DNA from: Streptococcus infantis
GTDB taxonomy: Bacteria > Bacillota > Bacilli > Lactobacillales > Streptococcaceae
Length of the DNA: 64,000 bases
Assembly: GCF_019929665.1 (NCBI RefSeq)
Contig: NZ_JAHZPZ010000003.1
Span: 206,848-270,847, forward strand
Direction of reading: 5' to 3'
Every line of letters begins with the position of its first letter. Position 1 is the first letter of the stretch. The notes beneath the pieces are model-generated. The model had not been told where the DNA came from. It was given only the letters and a program-made list of their open reading frames with translations, and did not search any database. This document shows positions 1 to 8,884 of the stretch, piece after piece. A program made the position numbers and the translations under genes.

Positions 1-1020
1 TTTGAAGTGAGCAGATTGTTCTTGACCAACGACATAGATAGATTTTGCAAATTGGTATTCGTTTTTACGGTAGAGGGCCGCAGCTAAGTCACGTGTGATG
101 TAGAGAGTTGCGCCGTCAGATTTCTTGATAAGAGCTGGGTGTTCAATTCCATATTTTTCAAGATTAACAACTTGAGCACCTTCTGATTCGACTAATAGTC
201 CCTTTTCAGAAAGGATGTCTACAACGGCATCCATTTTATCATTGTAGAAGGCTTCTCCGTTGTAGCTATCGAATTCAACTTGTAGCTCATTGTAGAGACG
301 GTTAAATTCTACCAAGCTTTCATCGCGGAACCATTGCCAAAGAGCGAGAGCTTCCTCATCGCCGTTTTCAAGCTTGCGGAACCATTCGCGTGCTTCTTCA
401 TCCAAACTTGGGTCGTTCTCAGCTTCAGCGTTAATGCGGACATAGAGTTTGAGAAGTTCATCGATTGGATGAGCTTTGACAGCTTCTTCGTTACCCCATT
501 TCTTGTAGGCAACAATCAACATCCCAAACTGTTTACCCCAGTCTCCTAAATGGTTGACCTTGACAGTTTTATAGCCGATTTTTTGGAAGATATGTGACAA
601 GCTATCTCCGATAACTGTTGAACGAAGGTGACCGATTGAAAATGGTTTAGCGATATTAGGGCTAGACATGTCAATGACAACATTTTCTTGATTGCCAATC
701 TCTTGGTCAGCGTAGTGCTCTTTTTCAGTGATAACGTTTTGTAGAACTTGACCAGAAATTGCAGCCTTATCAAGGAAGAAGTTGACGTAAGGACCTGTTG
801 CTACAACCTTTTCAAAGGCTTGACTATTGATCTTTTCAGCGATGTCAGCAGCAATCATTTGAGGAGCTTTACGTTCGACCTTTGCCAATGAGAAGGCAGG
901 GAAGGCGATATCTCCCATATCTGAGTTTTTAGGTGTTTCTAGTAAATTTAAAATAGCCTCTTGGTCCAGGCTATCAATGACGCTAGCCAACTCGCTAGCA
1001 ATCAATTCTTTTGTATTCAT
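1..1020 (-). CDS. argS: Arginyl-tRNA synthetase, N-terminal 340 residues (3' end outside window)
   Basis: Class I aminoacyl-tRNA synthetase charging tRNA-Arg in the cytosol. The reverse strand reads open from an ATG at 1018-1020 to the window edge. The start [14 protein letters not shown], the N-terminal additional domain and the class I HIGH-type signature [16 protein letters not shown] are visible, followed by the Rossmann-fold stretch [16 protein letters not shown]. The usual length is about 560 residues, so some 220 C-terminal residues (anticodon-binding domain) lie outside. It is divergent from argR, a common pairing in streptococci. The truncation is only the window boundary. Confidence 0.97.
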   Translation of the reverse strand, partial: MNTKELIASELASVIDSLDQEAILNLLETPKNSDMGDIAFPAFSLAKVERKAPQMIAADIAEKINSQAFEKVVATGPYVNFFLDKAAISGQVLQNVITEKEHYADQEIGNQENVVIDMSSPNIAKPFSIGHLRSTVIGDSLSHIFQKIGYKTVKVNHLGDWGKQFGMLIVAYKKWGNEEAVKAHPIDELLKLYVRINAEAENDPSLDEEAREWFRKLENGDEEALALWQWFRDESLVEFNRLYNELQVEFDSYNGEAFYNDKMDAVVDILSEKGLLVESEGAQVVNLEKYGIEHPALIKKSDGATLYITRDLAAALYRKNEYQFAKSIYVVGQEQSAHFK

Positions 1021-1093
1021 TTAAGGCTCCTTTAGGGCTTTTCTACTATTTTATCATAATTTACTACATTTTTTTTGAAAGAAGAGATATTTT

Positions 1094-1121
1094 TTGAAAT
1101 ATCCAGTTTTTTTGATATAAT
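1094..1121 (+). promoter_or_regulatory. Promoter of argR-mutS
   Basis: TTGAAA at 1094-1099, a 16-base spacer and TATAAT at 1116-1121. The start of transcription would fall near 1128, about 46 bases before the argR ATG. The AT-rich stretch between 1130 and 1160 could hold an ARG box, but I see no clean palindrome. Confidence 0.75.
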
Positions 1122-1173
1122 GTTCTTACTAAAAAAATGTAAAATGTTATAAATATGCAATTGAAAGGATCTT

Positions 1174-1620
1174 ATGAGAAAAAGAGAACGTCATCAGCTC
1201 ATCAAGCGAATGATTACAGAAGAAAAATTAGGAACTCAAAAGGAAATTCAAGATCGATTGGAAGCCTGTGATGTCTTTGTGACACAAACGACATTATCCC
1301 GTGATTTGCGAGAGCTTGGCTTAACCAAAGTTAAGAAAAACGATGTTGTTTACTATGTGCTAGCAAATGAGACAGAGAAGATTGATCTGGTCGAATTCCT
1401 TTCACATCACTTAGAGGGTGTTGCAAGAGCCGAATTCACCTTGGTTCTCCACACTAAACTTGGAGAAGCATCCGTTTTAGCCAATGTAGTAGATTCAAAT
1501 AAAGATGGGTGGATCTTAGGTACTGTTGCAGGAGCGAATACCTTGTTGGTTATCTGTAAAGATCAACATGCAGCTAAAGTCATGGAAGAACGCTTGCTAG
1601 AGTTAATGGAAGATAGATAA
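1174..1620 (+). CDS. argR: ArgR-family arginine repressor
   Basis: Arginine-responsive transcription factor of 148 residues, the normal family length. The N-terminal winged helix (residues 1-70) contains TLSRDLRELGLTKVKK, the ArgR recognition helix. The C-terminal oligomerisation and arginine-binding domain carries GTVAGANTLLVIC, the family's GTIAGDDT-like motif. The start at 1174 is preceded by AAAGGA at 1165-1169. Streptococci often hold several ArgR paralogues; this one lies divergent from argS and 46 bases before mutS, so cotranscription with mutS is likely. Which arginine genes it controls cannot be told from here. Confidence 0.93.
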   Translation: MRKRERHQLIKRMITEEKLGTQKEIQDRLEACDVFVTQTTLSRDLRELGLTKVKKNDVVYYVLANETEKIDLVEFLSHHLEGVARAEFTLVLHTKLGEASVLANVVDSNKDGWILGTVAGANTLLVICKDQHAAKVMEERLLELMEDR

Positions 1621-1666
1621 GGTCTTGAGAGCTTCTCTCAGGACTGTTTTTACAAGGAGAGAGTAA

Positions 1667-4201
1667 ATGACTACTGAAAAATTATCACCTGGTATGCAAC
1701 AGTATGTGGATATCAAAAAACAATATCCAGATGCTTTTTTGCTTTTTCGTATGGGTGATTTTTATGAGTTGTTTTATGAAGATGCAGTCAATGCTGCACA
1801 GATACTAGAAATCTCACTAACCAGTCGCAATAAAAATGCTGAAAATCCGATTCCCATGGCAGGTGTCCCCTATCATTCTGCCCAACAGTATATTGATGTC
1901 CTCGTTGAGCGTGGCTACAAGGTTGCCATCGCTGAACAGATGGAAGACCCTAAGCAAGCTGTTGGTGTCGTTAAGCGTGAGGTCGTTCAGGTCATTACAC
2001 CAGGAACAGTGGTTGATAGTAGTAAGCCAGATAGTCACAATAACTTTTTAGTGGCTATTGATCGTGAAGGTTCCCAGTATGGACTAGCCTATATGGACCT
2101 AGTGACAGGTGATTTCTATGTAACGGGATTATCAGATTTCTCTCTAGTCTGTGGTGAAATCCGTAATCTAAAGGCCAGAGAAGTGGTGATTGGTTACGAC
2201 TTGTCTGAAGCAGAAGAACAGATTCTCAGTTGTCAGATGAATCTAGTGCTTTCCTATGAACAAGAAACATATGAAGACGTTCATCTGTTGGATTCAAGAT
2301 TGGCAACTGTTGAAGGAGCAGCTAGTGGGAAACTTCTTCAGTATGTTCATCGGACGCAGATGCGAGAGTTGAATCACTTAAAACCTGTTATTCGTTATGA
2401 AATCAAAGATTTCTTGCAGATGGATTTTGCGACCAAGGCTAGTCTTGATTTGGTTGAAAATGCTCGCTCAGGTAAGAAACAAGGGAGCCTGTTCTGGTTG
2501 CTAGATGAGACTAAAACTGCCATGGGGATGCGTCTTCTACGTTCTTGGATTCAACGCCCTTTGATTGATAAGGACCGTATCTTAGAACGTCAGGAAGTTG
2601 TGCAAGTCTTTCTGGATTATTTCTTTGAGCGCAGTGATTTGACAGAAAGTCTCAAGGGAGTCTACGATATCGAACGTCTTGCTAGTCGTGTTTCTTTTGG
2701 GAAAAGTAATCCTAAAGATCTTTTGCAATTAGCGACTACCTTGGGAAGTGTTCCACGAATTCGCACCATTTTAGAAGGAATGGAGCAACCAGCTCTCGCT
2801 TATCTAATTGAACAACTGGATGCTATCCCAGAGTTGGAAAATCTCATTAGTGCAGCCATTGCCCCAGAGGCCCCCCACGTGATTACCGAAGGTGGTATTA
2901 TCCGAACGGGCTTTGATGAGACCTTGGATAAATACCGTCGTGTGCTGAGGGAAGGGACCAGCTGGATTGCTGAGATTGAGGCCAAGGAAAGAGAAAACTC
3001 TGGCATCAATACTCTCAAAATTGACTACAATAAAAAAGACGGCTACTATTTCCATGTAACCAACTCGCAGCTAGGTAACGTACCAGCCCACTTTTTCCGT
3101 AAGGCTACGCTGAAAAACTCTGAACGATTTGGGACAGAGGAATTGGCGCGTATAGAGGGAGAAATGTTAGAGGCGCGTGAGAAATCAGCAAACCTAGAGT
3201 ACGAAATCTTTATGCGTATTCGTGAGGAGGTTGGCAAGTATATCCAACGCCTACAGGCTCTGGCTCAAGGAATCGCTACTGTCGATGTCTTGCAAGGCTT
3301 GGCAGTAGTTGCAGAAAAACAACACCTGATTCGACCAGAGTTTGGGCAAGAGTCTAGAATTGATATCCAAAATGGTCGTCACGCAGTTGTTGAAAAGGTC
3401 ATGGGAGCTCAGACCTATATTCCCAATAGTATTCAGATGGATGAAGATACTAGTATTCAACTAATTACAGGTCCGAACATGAGCGGGAAGTCAACCTACA
3501 TGCGTCAACTAGCCATTACAGCGGTTATGGCTCAGATGGGTTCTTATGTCCCTGCGGAAAGTGCTCGACTGCCAATTTTTGATGCGATTTTTACACGTAT
3601 CGGAGCGGCAGATGACTTGGTTTCAGGTCAGTCCACCTTTATGGTAGAGATGATGGAAGCTAATAATGCCATTAGTCATGCGACAAAGGATTCATTGATT
3701 CTTTTTGATGAGCTTGGTCGAGGAACCGCAACTTATGATGGTATGGCTCTAGCCCAGTCTATTATCGAGTATATCCATGAGCATATTGGTGCCAAGACTC
3801 TCTTTGCCACGCACTACCATGAATTAACCAGTCTGGAAGCTAGTCTTGAACATCTAGTAAATGTACACGTGGCTACGCTTGAGCAAAATGGTCAGGTCAC
3901 TTTCCTTCATAAGATTGAACCAGGTCCAGCAGACAAATCGTACGGTATTCACGTTGCTAAGATTGCAGGATTGCCAGCAGACTTGCTAAAAAGAGCGGAT
4001 GCGATTCTAACTCAACTAGAGAGCCAAGGCCAGGAAAATCCAATTTCTATCAATCAAAGGAATGTTGTCAATGAGCAAATGTCTCTCTTTGATGAAAAAG
4101 AAGAAAATCCTATCCTAGCAGAGTTGGCCCAAGTAGATGTGTACAATATGACACCGATGCAAGCCATGAATCTCTTATTAGAGCTAAAACAAAAATTATA
4201 A
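1667..4201 (+). CDS. mutS: DNA mismatch repair protein MutS (HexA)
   Basis: Mismatch-recognition ATPase of 844 residues, the length of pneumococcal HexA. The N-terminal mismatch-binding domain has [12 protein letters not shown] (the Phe-x-Glu that wedges at mispairs). The Walker [10 protein letters not shown] lies near residue 603, the signature [14 protein letters not shown] near 648 and Walker [17 protein letters not shown] near 680. The C-terminus has the helix-turn-helix dimer contacts. In naturally competent streptococci HexA also limits transformation by mismatched donor DNA. The start is preceded by AAGGAGAGAG. A strong terminator follows directly. Confidence 0.98.
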   Translation: MTTEKLSPGMQQYVDIKKQYPDAFLLFRMGDFYELFYEDAVNAAQILEISLTSRNKNAENPIPMAGVPYHSAQQYIDVLVERGYKVAIAEQMEDPKQAVGVVKREVVQVITPGTVVDSSKPDSHNNFLVAIDREGSQYGLAYMDLVTGDFYVTGLSDFSLVCGEIRNLKAREVVIGYDLSEAEEQILSCQMNLVLSYEQETYEDVHLLDSRLATVEGAASGKLLQYVHRTQMRELNHLKPVIRYEIKDFLQMDFATKASLDLVENARSGKKQGSLFWLLDETKTAMGMRLLRSWIQRPLIDKDRILERQEVVQVFLDYFFERSDLTESLKGVYDIERLASRVSFGKSNPKDLLQLATTLGSVPRIRTILEGMEQPALAYLIEQLDAIPELENLISAAIAPEAPHVITEGGIIRTGFDETLDKYRRVLREGTSWIAEIEAKERENSGINTLKIDYNKKDGYYFHVTNSQLGNVPAHFFRKATLKNSERFGTEELARIEGEMLEAREKSANLEYEIFMRIREEVGKYIQRLQALAQGIATVDVLQGLAVVAEKQHLIRPEFGQESRIDIQNGRHAVVEKVMGAQTYIPNSIQMDEDTSIQLITGPNMSGKSTYMRQLAITAVMAQMGSYVPAESARLPIFDAIFTRIGAADDLVSGQSTFMVEMMEANNAISHATKDSLILFDELGRGTATYDGMALAQSIIEYIHEHIGAKTLFATHYHELTSLEASLEHLVNVHVATLEQNGQVTFLHKIEPGPADKSYGIHVAKIAGLPADLLKRADAILTQLESQGQENPISINQRNVVNEQMSLFDEKEENPILAELAQVDVYNMTPMQAMNLLLELKQKL

Positions 4202-4203
4202 GC

Positions 4204-4235
4204 AAAAACCCACTTCGTTTTGTGAGTGGGTTTTT
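4204..4235. terminator. Bidirectional terminator between mutS and the DUF3021 gene
   Basis: AAAAACCCACT (4204-4214) pairs perfectly with AGTGGGTTTTT (4225-4235) around a 10-base loop. The T-runs on both strands serve mutS on plus and the LytTR operon on minus. Confidence 0.85.
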
Positions 4236-4240
4236 AGGTC

Positions 4241-4699
4241 TTATTTTTTCTGAGCTAATAGTTGGTTGATGTGGGCAACCTTCTTTGATTCTCTTTTGTA
4301 GAGAATCGTCCAGATGATGAGGTAGACGATGGCAAACTCTGGGATGAGTTGAAGGATGAAAGTCCAGTGAAGAGGGAACCAGCCTGCTAGGATTGCTAAA
4401 GGTACAAAGCCTAGTAGCATGAGGAAGAAGTGAGTGACAGTCGCACGAAGAAGGCTCCAATCTTGAGCGAATAGACGGCTACCAAAACTAAAGAGTACTC
4501 CAATAGCTGACCAGATAAGCAGACAGTAAAGTAAGACGAGTGATCCATGCACCTGATGTTGGGTCATGAATTGCCCAATTAAAGAGTTGGGGCTGAGAGG
4601 TGCGTAGTTACTTGGTGAGTGGATAAAAGAAAAGATAATAGATAGGGTGAGGCCGATGAGGATACCAGTTGTGGCATCGTGGAATACTTGTTTTTTCAT
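4241..4699 (-). CDS. DUF3021-family membrane protein
   Basis: 152-residue integral membrane protein with four predicted hydrophobic spans (about residues 10-30, 45-70, 85-105 and 115-140) and a basic C-terminus, the DUF3021 layout. Its ATG overlaps the LytTR stop (ATGA at 4696-4699), so translation is coupled. In streptococci, LytTR regulators are often cotranscribed with a membrane protein that holds the regulator inactive (BrsRM and HdrRM of S. mutans are the studied cases). Calling this the inhibitor of its neighbour is inference from that arrangement. Confidence 0.8.
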   Translation of the reverse strand: MKKQVFHDATTGILIGLTLSIIFSFIHSPSNYAPLSPNSLIGQFMTQHQVHGSLVLLYCLLIWSAIGVLFSFGSRLFAQDWSLLRATVTHFFLMLLGFVPLAILAGWFPLHWTFILQLIPEFAIVYLIIWTILYKRESKKVAHINQLLAQKK

Positions 4700-5136
4700 A
4701 GTTCTAATTTCTCCTTAATGGTTTTGAGGTAACGGCGAGATGAGTAGGTAAAACTTTCGTTTTTTAGATAGATTTCAATCAAGCCGTTAGAGGTTAGTTT
4801 TAGATGACTAATTGCATCAATGTTGACAATTTCCGATTGGGAAATTTGGATAAAGGAAGCAGGTAGAATTTCACTTGCTTGGTAGAGACGAATGTCAAGT
4901 GCATAGGTTTGGCTATCCGTTTCGGCCAGAACCTTACGATTTTCAATGTATACACGCTGAATCTTGCTAATCTGAATCAAGTAGACCTGGTCTTGGTATT
5001 TTCCTTTAAGAGTTTCTTTTTGTTCAAGATTTTGTACAAAGTCCTGAACCTTTTGAACTCTAGGGGACAAGGTCGGTGCCTCTATGATGATTTGCTCTTC
5101 GGTGTATTGCTGATCAATATCAAGTCTGAGTTTCAT
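4696..5136 (-). CDS. LytTR-family DNA-binding regulator
   Basis: 146-residue regulator consisting of a short N-terminal segment and a C-terminal LytTR domain (roughly residues 45-144), with the typical core KIQRVYIENRKVLAETDS, ASFIQISQSEIVNIDAI and the ending SRRYLKTIKEKL. No receiver domain precedes it, so it is a stand-alone regulator rather than a two-component one. An in-frame ATG lies 20 codons upstream. I chose 5136 because AAAGGAGAAATT stands right before it and the family starts there. It forms an operon with the DUF3021 membrane protein. Confidence 0.85.
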   Translation of the reverse strand: MKLRLDIDQQYTEEQIIIEAPTLSPRVQKVQDFVQNLEQKETLKGKYQDQVYLIQISKIQRVYIENRKVLAETDSQTYALDIRLYQASEILPASFIQISQSEIVNIDAISHLKLTSNGLIEIYLKNESFTYSSRRYLKTIKEKLEL

Positions 5137-5196
5137 AATTTCTCCTTTATAAAGTTGTAATAGAGATCTCTTACTTACAAATCTATTAAACACCAT

Positions 5197-5208
5197 TTTG
5201 TCGACAAA
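5197..5208. promoter_or_regulatory. Palindrome upstream of the LytTR operon (candidate operator)
   Basis: TTTGTCGACAAA is a perfect 12-base palindrome, 60 bases upstream of the LytTR start and close to where its promoter should lie. A second perfect palindrome, AGAGATCTCT, sits at 5162-5171 in the leader. LytTR proteins usually bind direct repeats, so another factor may bind, or the sites may be chance. Confidence 0.35.
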
Positions 5209-5312
5209 TACAAGAAGCTCTGTCTATGTGGTCGGTTGAAGAGTCTATCTGGTAGGTGACCGTTTTCAAAGAGATTTTAGAGTAAAGAAGTCAAAAAATA
5301 AGAAGAAATATA

Positions 5313-5342
5313 TTGACAAAAATAGAAAAAAAGTGGTACAAT
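5313..5342 (+). promoter_or_regulatory. Promoter of rpsL-rpsG
   Basis: TTGACA at 5313-5318, an 18-base spacer and TACAAT at 5337-5342. It is near consensus, as expected for ribosomal protein genes, and leaves a leader of about 130 bases. Confidence 0.85.
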
Positions 5343-5350
5343 GTTAGACG

Positions 5351-5447
5351 GTACTTTTTACTTTTGGTCTCTCAAGAGTGTACAGGGACGTGCTGACAAA
5401 TGTTGCAAAAGTACACACAGATGATAGCTGTCACCAAGTGTATCATC
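5351..5447 (+). promoter_or_regulatory. Structured 5' leader of rpsL with alternative pairings
   Basis: GTACTTTT (5351-5358) can pair perfectly with AAAAGTAC (5407-5414). GTGTAC (5378-5383) can instead pair with GTACAC (5411-5416), using part of the same 3' strand. A separate hairpin, GATGATA (5420-5426) with TATCATC (5441-5447), follows. Mutually exclusive helices before a ribosomal protein gene suggest a control element, but its ligand is unknown. Confidence 0.45.
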
Positions 5448-5478
5448 ACCAAAAATAAAAAAACACAGGAGAATGTAG

Positions 5479-5892
5479 ATGCCTACAATTAACCAATTGG
5501 TTCGCAAACCGCGTAAATCAAAAGTAGAAAAATCTAAATCACCAGCTTTGAACGTTGGTTACAACAGTCATAAAAAAGTTCAAACAAACGTTTCTTCACC
5601 ACAAAAACGTGGTGTAGCAACTCGTGTTGGAACTATGACACCTAAAAAACCTAACTCTGCCCTTCGTAAATTTGCTCGTGTACGTTTGAGCAACCTTATC
5701 GAAGTTACTGCCTACATCCCAGGTATCGGACACAACTTGCAAGAGCACAGCGTGGTGCTTCTTCGTGGTGGGCGTGTAAAGGACCTTCCAGGGGTACGTT
5801 ACCATATCGTCCGTGGTGCACTTGATACTGCAGGTGTTAACGATCGTAAACAAGGCCGTTCTAAATACGGTACTAAACGTCCAAAAGCATAA
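5479..5892 (+). CDS. rpsL: 30S ribosomal protein S12
   Basis: Decoding-centre protein of the small subunit, 137 residues as in other streptococci. The hallmark loops are [16 protein letters not shown] (here [16 protein letters not shown], with Lys of the streptomycin site) and [20 protein letters not shown]. No classical streptomycin-resistance substitution is evident at the PNSA or GRVKDLPG loops. The start has AGGAGAATGTAG before it. It is cotranscribed with rpsG, 19 bases downstream. Confidence 0.99.
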   Translation: MPTINQLVRKPRKSKVEKSKSPALNVGYNSHKKVQTNVSSPQKRGVATRVGTMTPKKPNSALRKFARVRLSNLIEVTAYIPGIGHNLQEHSVVLLRGGRVKDLPGVRYHIVRGALDTAGVNDRKQGRSKYGTKRPKA

Positions 5893-5911
5893 GGAAAGGG
5901 GATAAAGAGAA

Positions 5912-6382
5912 ATGAGTCGTAAAAATAGAGCTCCAAAACGTGAAGTATTGCCAGATCCGCTTTACAATTCACAATTAGTTACTCGTCTTATCAACCGCGT
6001 TATGCTTGATGGTAAACGTGGTACAGCTGCTTCAATCGTTTACGGTGCTTTTGAGCAAATCAAAGAAGCTACTGGTAACGATGCACTTGAAGTATTTGAA
6101 ACAGCTATGGAAAACATCATGCCTGTACTTGAAGTACGTGCACGTCGTGTTGGTGGATCAAACTACCAAGTCCCAGTTGAAGTTCGTCCAGAACGTCGTA
6201 CAACACTTGGACTTCGTTGGTTGGTAACAATCGCTCGCCTTCGTGGTGAACACACAATGCAAGACCGTCTTGCAAAAGAAATCTTGGATGCTGCTAACAA
6301 CACTGGTGCAGCAGTTAAGAAACGTGAAGACACTCACCGTATGGCTGAAGCTAACCGTGCCTTCGCACACTTCCGTTGGTAA
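5912..6382 (+). CDS. rpsG: 30S ribosomal protein S7
   Basis: Primary 16S rRNA 3'-domain binder that nucleates small-subunit head assembly; 156 residues, full length. The sequence [20 protein letters not shown], the loop [13 protein letters not shown] and the C-terminal [20 protein letters not shown] are diagnostic. It lies 19 bases after rpsL, preceded by AAGGGGATAAAG. In enterobacteria S7 represses its own operon; whether that holds here is unknown. It is followed by a hairpin with a T-run, which separates it from fusA. Confidence 0.99.
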   Translation: MSRKNRAPKREVLPDPLYNSQLVTRLINRVMLDGKRGTAASIVYGAFEQIKEATGNDALEVFETAMENIMPVLEVRARRVGGSNYQVPVEVRPERRTTLGLRWLVTIARLRGEHTMQDRLAKEILDAANNTGAAVKKREDTHRMAEANRAFAHFRW

Positions 6383-6425
6383 GAAAATGATACCAAGAGC
6401 GGCAAAGGCCCAAGGCAAAAATAGG

Positions 6426-6470
6426 AAACTGATGCAGTGTTCCGTGAACACAAAGCAGTTTATCTTTTTT
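6426..6470 (+). terminator. Terminator or attenuator after rpsG
   Basis: GTGTTC (6437-6442) and GAACAC (6446-6451) form a tight stem with a 3-base loop. AAACTG (6426-6431) pairs with CAGTTT (6456-6461) outside it. A run of six T follows at 6465-6470. It separates the ribosomal protein genes from fusA, which has its own promoter. Confidence 0.65.
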
Positions 6471-6505
6471 GCACCGGGCCTCGCTCGGGTTCAAATCAGT
6501 TAACT

Positions 6506-6619
6506 TGAGCTTTTAGCCCGGGTTCAATTGAGCTCGGTCCGTTCTTAAGTACAATTCAACTTCCCATCTCACAAGTTGAAACCAACTAAACAAGATAAAC
6601 ATTGAGAACGGGTGGGTCC
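6506..6619 (+). promoter_or_regulatory. Structured spacer between rpsG and fusA
   Basis: Several complementary blocks are visible. TTCAACTT (6555-6562) pairs with AAGTTGAA (6573-6580). GGTCCGTTCT (6536-6545) pairs with AGAACGG plus GTCC (6605-6619) around it, with a 4-base bulge. GAGCT near 6507 pairs with AGCTC (6531-6535). CGGGTTCAA occurs twice (near 6486 and 6519). The block ends just before the fusA extended -10 box. I recognise no named RNA family. Confidence 0.4.
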
Positions 6620-6644
6620 TGCCTATCCGTTTTTATTGAAATCG

Positions 6645-6653
6645 TGTTATAAT
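6645..6653 (+). promoter_or_regulatory. Extended -10 promoter of fusA
   Basis: TG at 6645-6646, one base, then TATAAT at 6648-6653. No good -35 box is seen at the right distance. It lies 37 bases upstream of the fusA ATG. Confidence 0.7.
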
Positions 6654-6689
6654 AGAATAGAAATAAAAAATATAGGAGAAATAAACCTC

Positions 6690-8771
6690 ATGGCACGCGA
6701 ATTTTCACTTGAAAAAACTCGTAATATCGGTATCATGGCCCACGTCGATGCTGGTAAAACAACTACAACTGAGCGTATTCTTTACTACACTGGTAAAATC
6801 CACAAAATCGGTGAAACTCACGAAGGTGCGTCACAAATGGACTGGATGGAGCAAGAGCAAGAACGTGGTATCACTATCACATCTGCTGCGACAACAGCTC
6901 AATGGAACAACCACCGCGTAAACATCATCGACACACCAGGACACGTGGACTTCACAATCGAAGTACAACGTTCTCTTCGTGTATTGGACGGTGCGGTTAC
7001 AGTTCTTGACTCACAATCAGGTGTTGAGCCTCAAACTGAAACAGTTTGGCGTCAAGCAACTGAGTACGGGGTTCCACGTATCGTATTTGCCAATAAAATG
7101 GACAAAATCGGTGCTGACTTCCTTTACTCAGTAAGCACACTTCACGATCGTCTTCAAGCAAATGCACACCCAATTCAATTGCCAATCGGTGCTGAAGATG
7201 ACTTCCGTGGAATCATCGACTTGATCAAGATGAAAGCTGAAATCTATACTAACGACCTTGGTACAGATATCCTTGAAGAAGATATTCCAGCTGAATACCT
7301 TGACCAAGCTCAAGAATACCGTGAAAAATTGGTTGAAGCAGTTGCTGAAACTGATGAAGAATTGATGATGAAATATCTCGAAGGTGAAGAAATCACTAAC
7401 GAAGAATTGAAAGCTGGTATCCGTAAAGCGACTATCAACGTTGAATTCTACCCAGTACTTTGTGGTTCTGCCTTCAAGAACAAGGGTGTTCAATTGATGC
7501 TTGATGCGGTTATCGACTACCTTCCAAGCCCACTTGATATCCCTGCGATCAAAGGTATCAACCCAGATACTGAAGAAGAAGAAACTCGACCAGCATCTGA
7601 TGAAGAGCCATTTGCAGCTCTTGCCTTCAAGATCATGACTGACCCATTCGTAGGTCGTTTGACATTCTTCCGTGTTTACTCAGGTGTTCTTCAATCAGGT
7701 TCTTACGTATTGAATACTTCTAAAGGTAAACGTGAACGTATCGGACGTATCCTTCAAATGCACGCTAACAGCCGTCAAGAAATCGACACTGTTTACTCAG
7801 GTGATATCGCTGCTGCCGTTGGTTTGAAAGACACTACAACTGGTGACTCATTGACAGATGAAAAAGCTAAAATCATCCTTGAGTCAATCAACGTTCCAGA
7901 ACCAGTTATCCAATTGATGGTTGAGCCTAAATCTAAAGCAGACCAAGACAAGATGGGTATCGCCCTTCAAAAATTGGCTGAAGAAGATCCAACATTCCGC
8001 GTTGAAACTAACGTTGAAACTGGTGAAACAGTTATCTCTGGTATGGGTGAGCTTCACCTTGACGTCCTTGTTGACCGTATGCGTCGTGAGTTCAAAGTTG
8101 AAGCGAACGTAGGTGCTCCTCAAGTATCTTACCGTGAAACATTCCGCGCTTCTACTCAAGCACGTGGATTCTTCAAACGTCAGTCTGGTGGTAAAGGTCA
8201 ATTCGGTGATGTATGGATTGAATTTACTCCAAACGAAGAAGGTAAAGGATTCGAATTCGAAAACGCAATCGTCGGTGGTGTGGTTCCTCGTGAATTTATC
8301 CCAGCGGTTGAAAAAGGTTTGGTAGAATCTATGGCTAACGGTGTTCTTGCTGGTTACCCAATGGTTGACGTTAAAGCTAAGCTTTACGATGGTTCATACC
8401 ACGATGTCGACTCATCTGAAACTGCCTTCAAGATCGCTGCATCTCTTGCACTTAAAGAAGCTGCTAAGACTGCACAACCAGCTATCCTTGAGCCAATGAT
8501 GCTTGTAACAATCACTGTTCCAGAAGAAAACCTTGGTGATGTTATGGGTCACGTAACTGCTCGTCGTGGACGTGTAGATGGTATGGAAGCACACGGTAAC
8601 AGCCAAATCGTTCGTGCTTACGTTCCACTTGCTGAAATGTTTGGTTACGCAACAGTTCTTCGTTCTGCATCACAAGGACGTGGTACATTCATGATGGTAT
8701 TCGACCACTACGAAGATGTACCTAAGTCAGTACAAGAAGAAATCATTAAGAAAAACAAAGGTGAAGAATAA
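6690..8771 (+). CDS. fusA: Elongation factor G
   Basis: Translocase GTPase of 693 residues, full family length. G1 AHVDAGKT, G2 RGITITSA, G3 DTPGHVDF and G4 NKMD lie in the first 140 residues. The domain IV loop and the C-terminal fold ([20 protein letters not shown]) follow. The frame stays open 26 codons upstream, but MAREFSL at 6690 is the conserved start and has TAGGAG before it. It belongs to the str cluster but is separated from rpsG by a terminator and its own promoter. Codon use is strongly biased, as expected for high expression. A terminator follows the gene. Confidence 0.99.
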   Translation: MAREFSLEKTRNIGIMAHVDAGKTTTTERILYYTGKIHKIGETHEGASQMDWMEQEQERGITITSAATTAQWNNHRVNIIDTPGHVDFTIEVQRSLRVLDGAVTVLDSQSGVEPQTETVWRQATEYGVPRIVFANKMDKIGADFLYSVSTLHDRLQANAHPIQLPIGAEDDFRGIIDLIKMKAEIYTNDLGTDILEEDIPAEYLDQAQEYREKLVEAVAETDEELMMKYLEGEEITNEELKAGIRKATINVEFYPVLCGSAFKNKGVQLMLDAVIDYLPSPLDIPAIKGINPDTEEEETRPASDEEPFAALAFKIMTDPFVGRLTFFRVYSGVLQSGSYVLNTSKGKRERIGRILQMHANSRQEIDTVYSGDIAAAVGLKDTTTGDSLTDEKAKIILESINVPEPVIQLMVEPKSKADQDKMGIALQKLAEEDPTFRVETNVETGETVISGMGELHLDVLVDRMRREFKVEANVGAPQVSYRETFRASTQARGFFKRQSGGKGQFGDVWIEFTPNEEGKGFEFENAIVGGVVPREFIPAVEKGLVESMANGVLAGYPMVDVKAKLYDGSYHDVDSSETAFKIAASLALKEAAKTAQPAILEPMMLVTITVPEENLGDVMGHVTARRGRVDGMEAHGNSQIVRAYVPLAEMFGYATVLRSASQGRGTFMMVFDHYEDVPKSVQEEIIKKNKGEE

Positions 8772-8785
8772 TTCACCGTCACTTT

Positions 8786-8813
8786 AAAAGAAGTCACTTT
8801 GTGGCTTCTTTTT
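8786..8813 (+). terminator. Terminator after fusA
   Basis: GAAGTCAC (8790-8797), loop TTT, GTGGCTTC (8801-8808), then TTTTTC. The stem has eight pairs including one G-U. Confidence 0.85.
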
Positions 8814-8836
8814 CTGTTTGGTAGAAATAGCTAAAA

Positions 8837-8857
8837 TTGCCTCAAATATGGTAAAAT
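8837..8857 (+). promoter_or_regulatory. Extended -10 promoter of polC (block shared with the LysR promoter)
   Basis: TGG at 8849-8851 followed by TAAAAT at 8852-8857. TTGCCTCAA at 8837-8845 is too close to be the -35 box. The same 22-base arrangement with two mismatches recurs at 15771-15792 before the LysR gene. Confidence 0.6.
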
Positions 8858-8884
8858 AGAAGGAGTATATTGTGAGGAAAATGG

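Noticed and set aside
6384..6400. ATGATACCAAGAGCG occurs here and near 48583
   Set aside because: One shared 15-mer is expected about once or twice by chance in a window of this size; the surroundings do not match.
6243..6503. Plus-strand frame of 86 codons across the rpsG end
   Set aside because: Overlaps rpsG in another frame, has no ribosome site and runs through the terminator.
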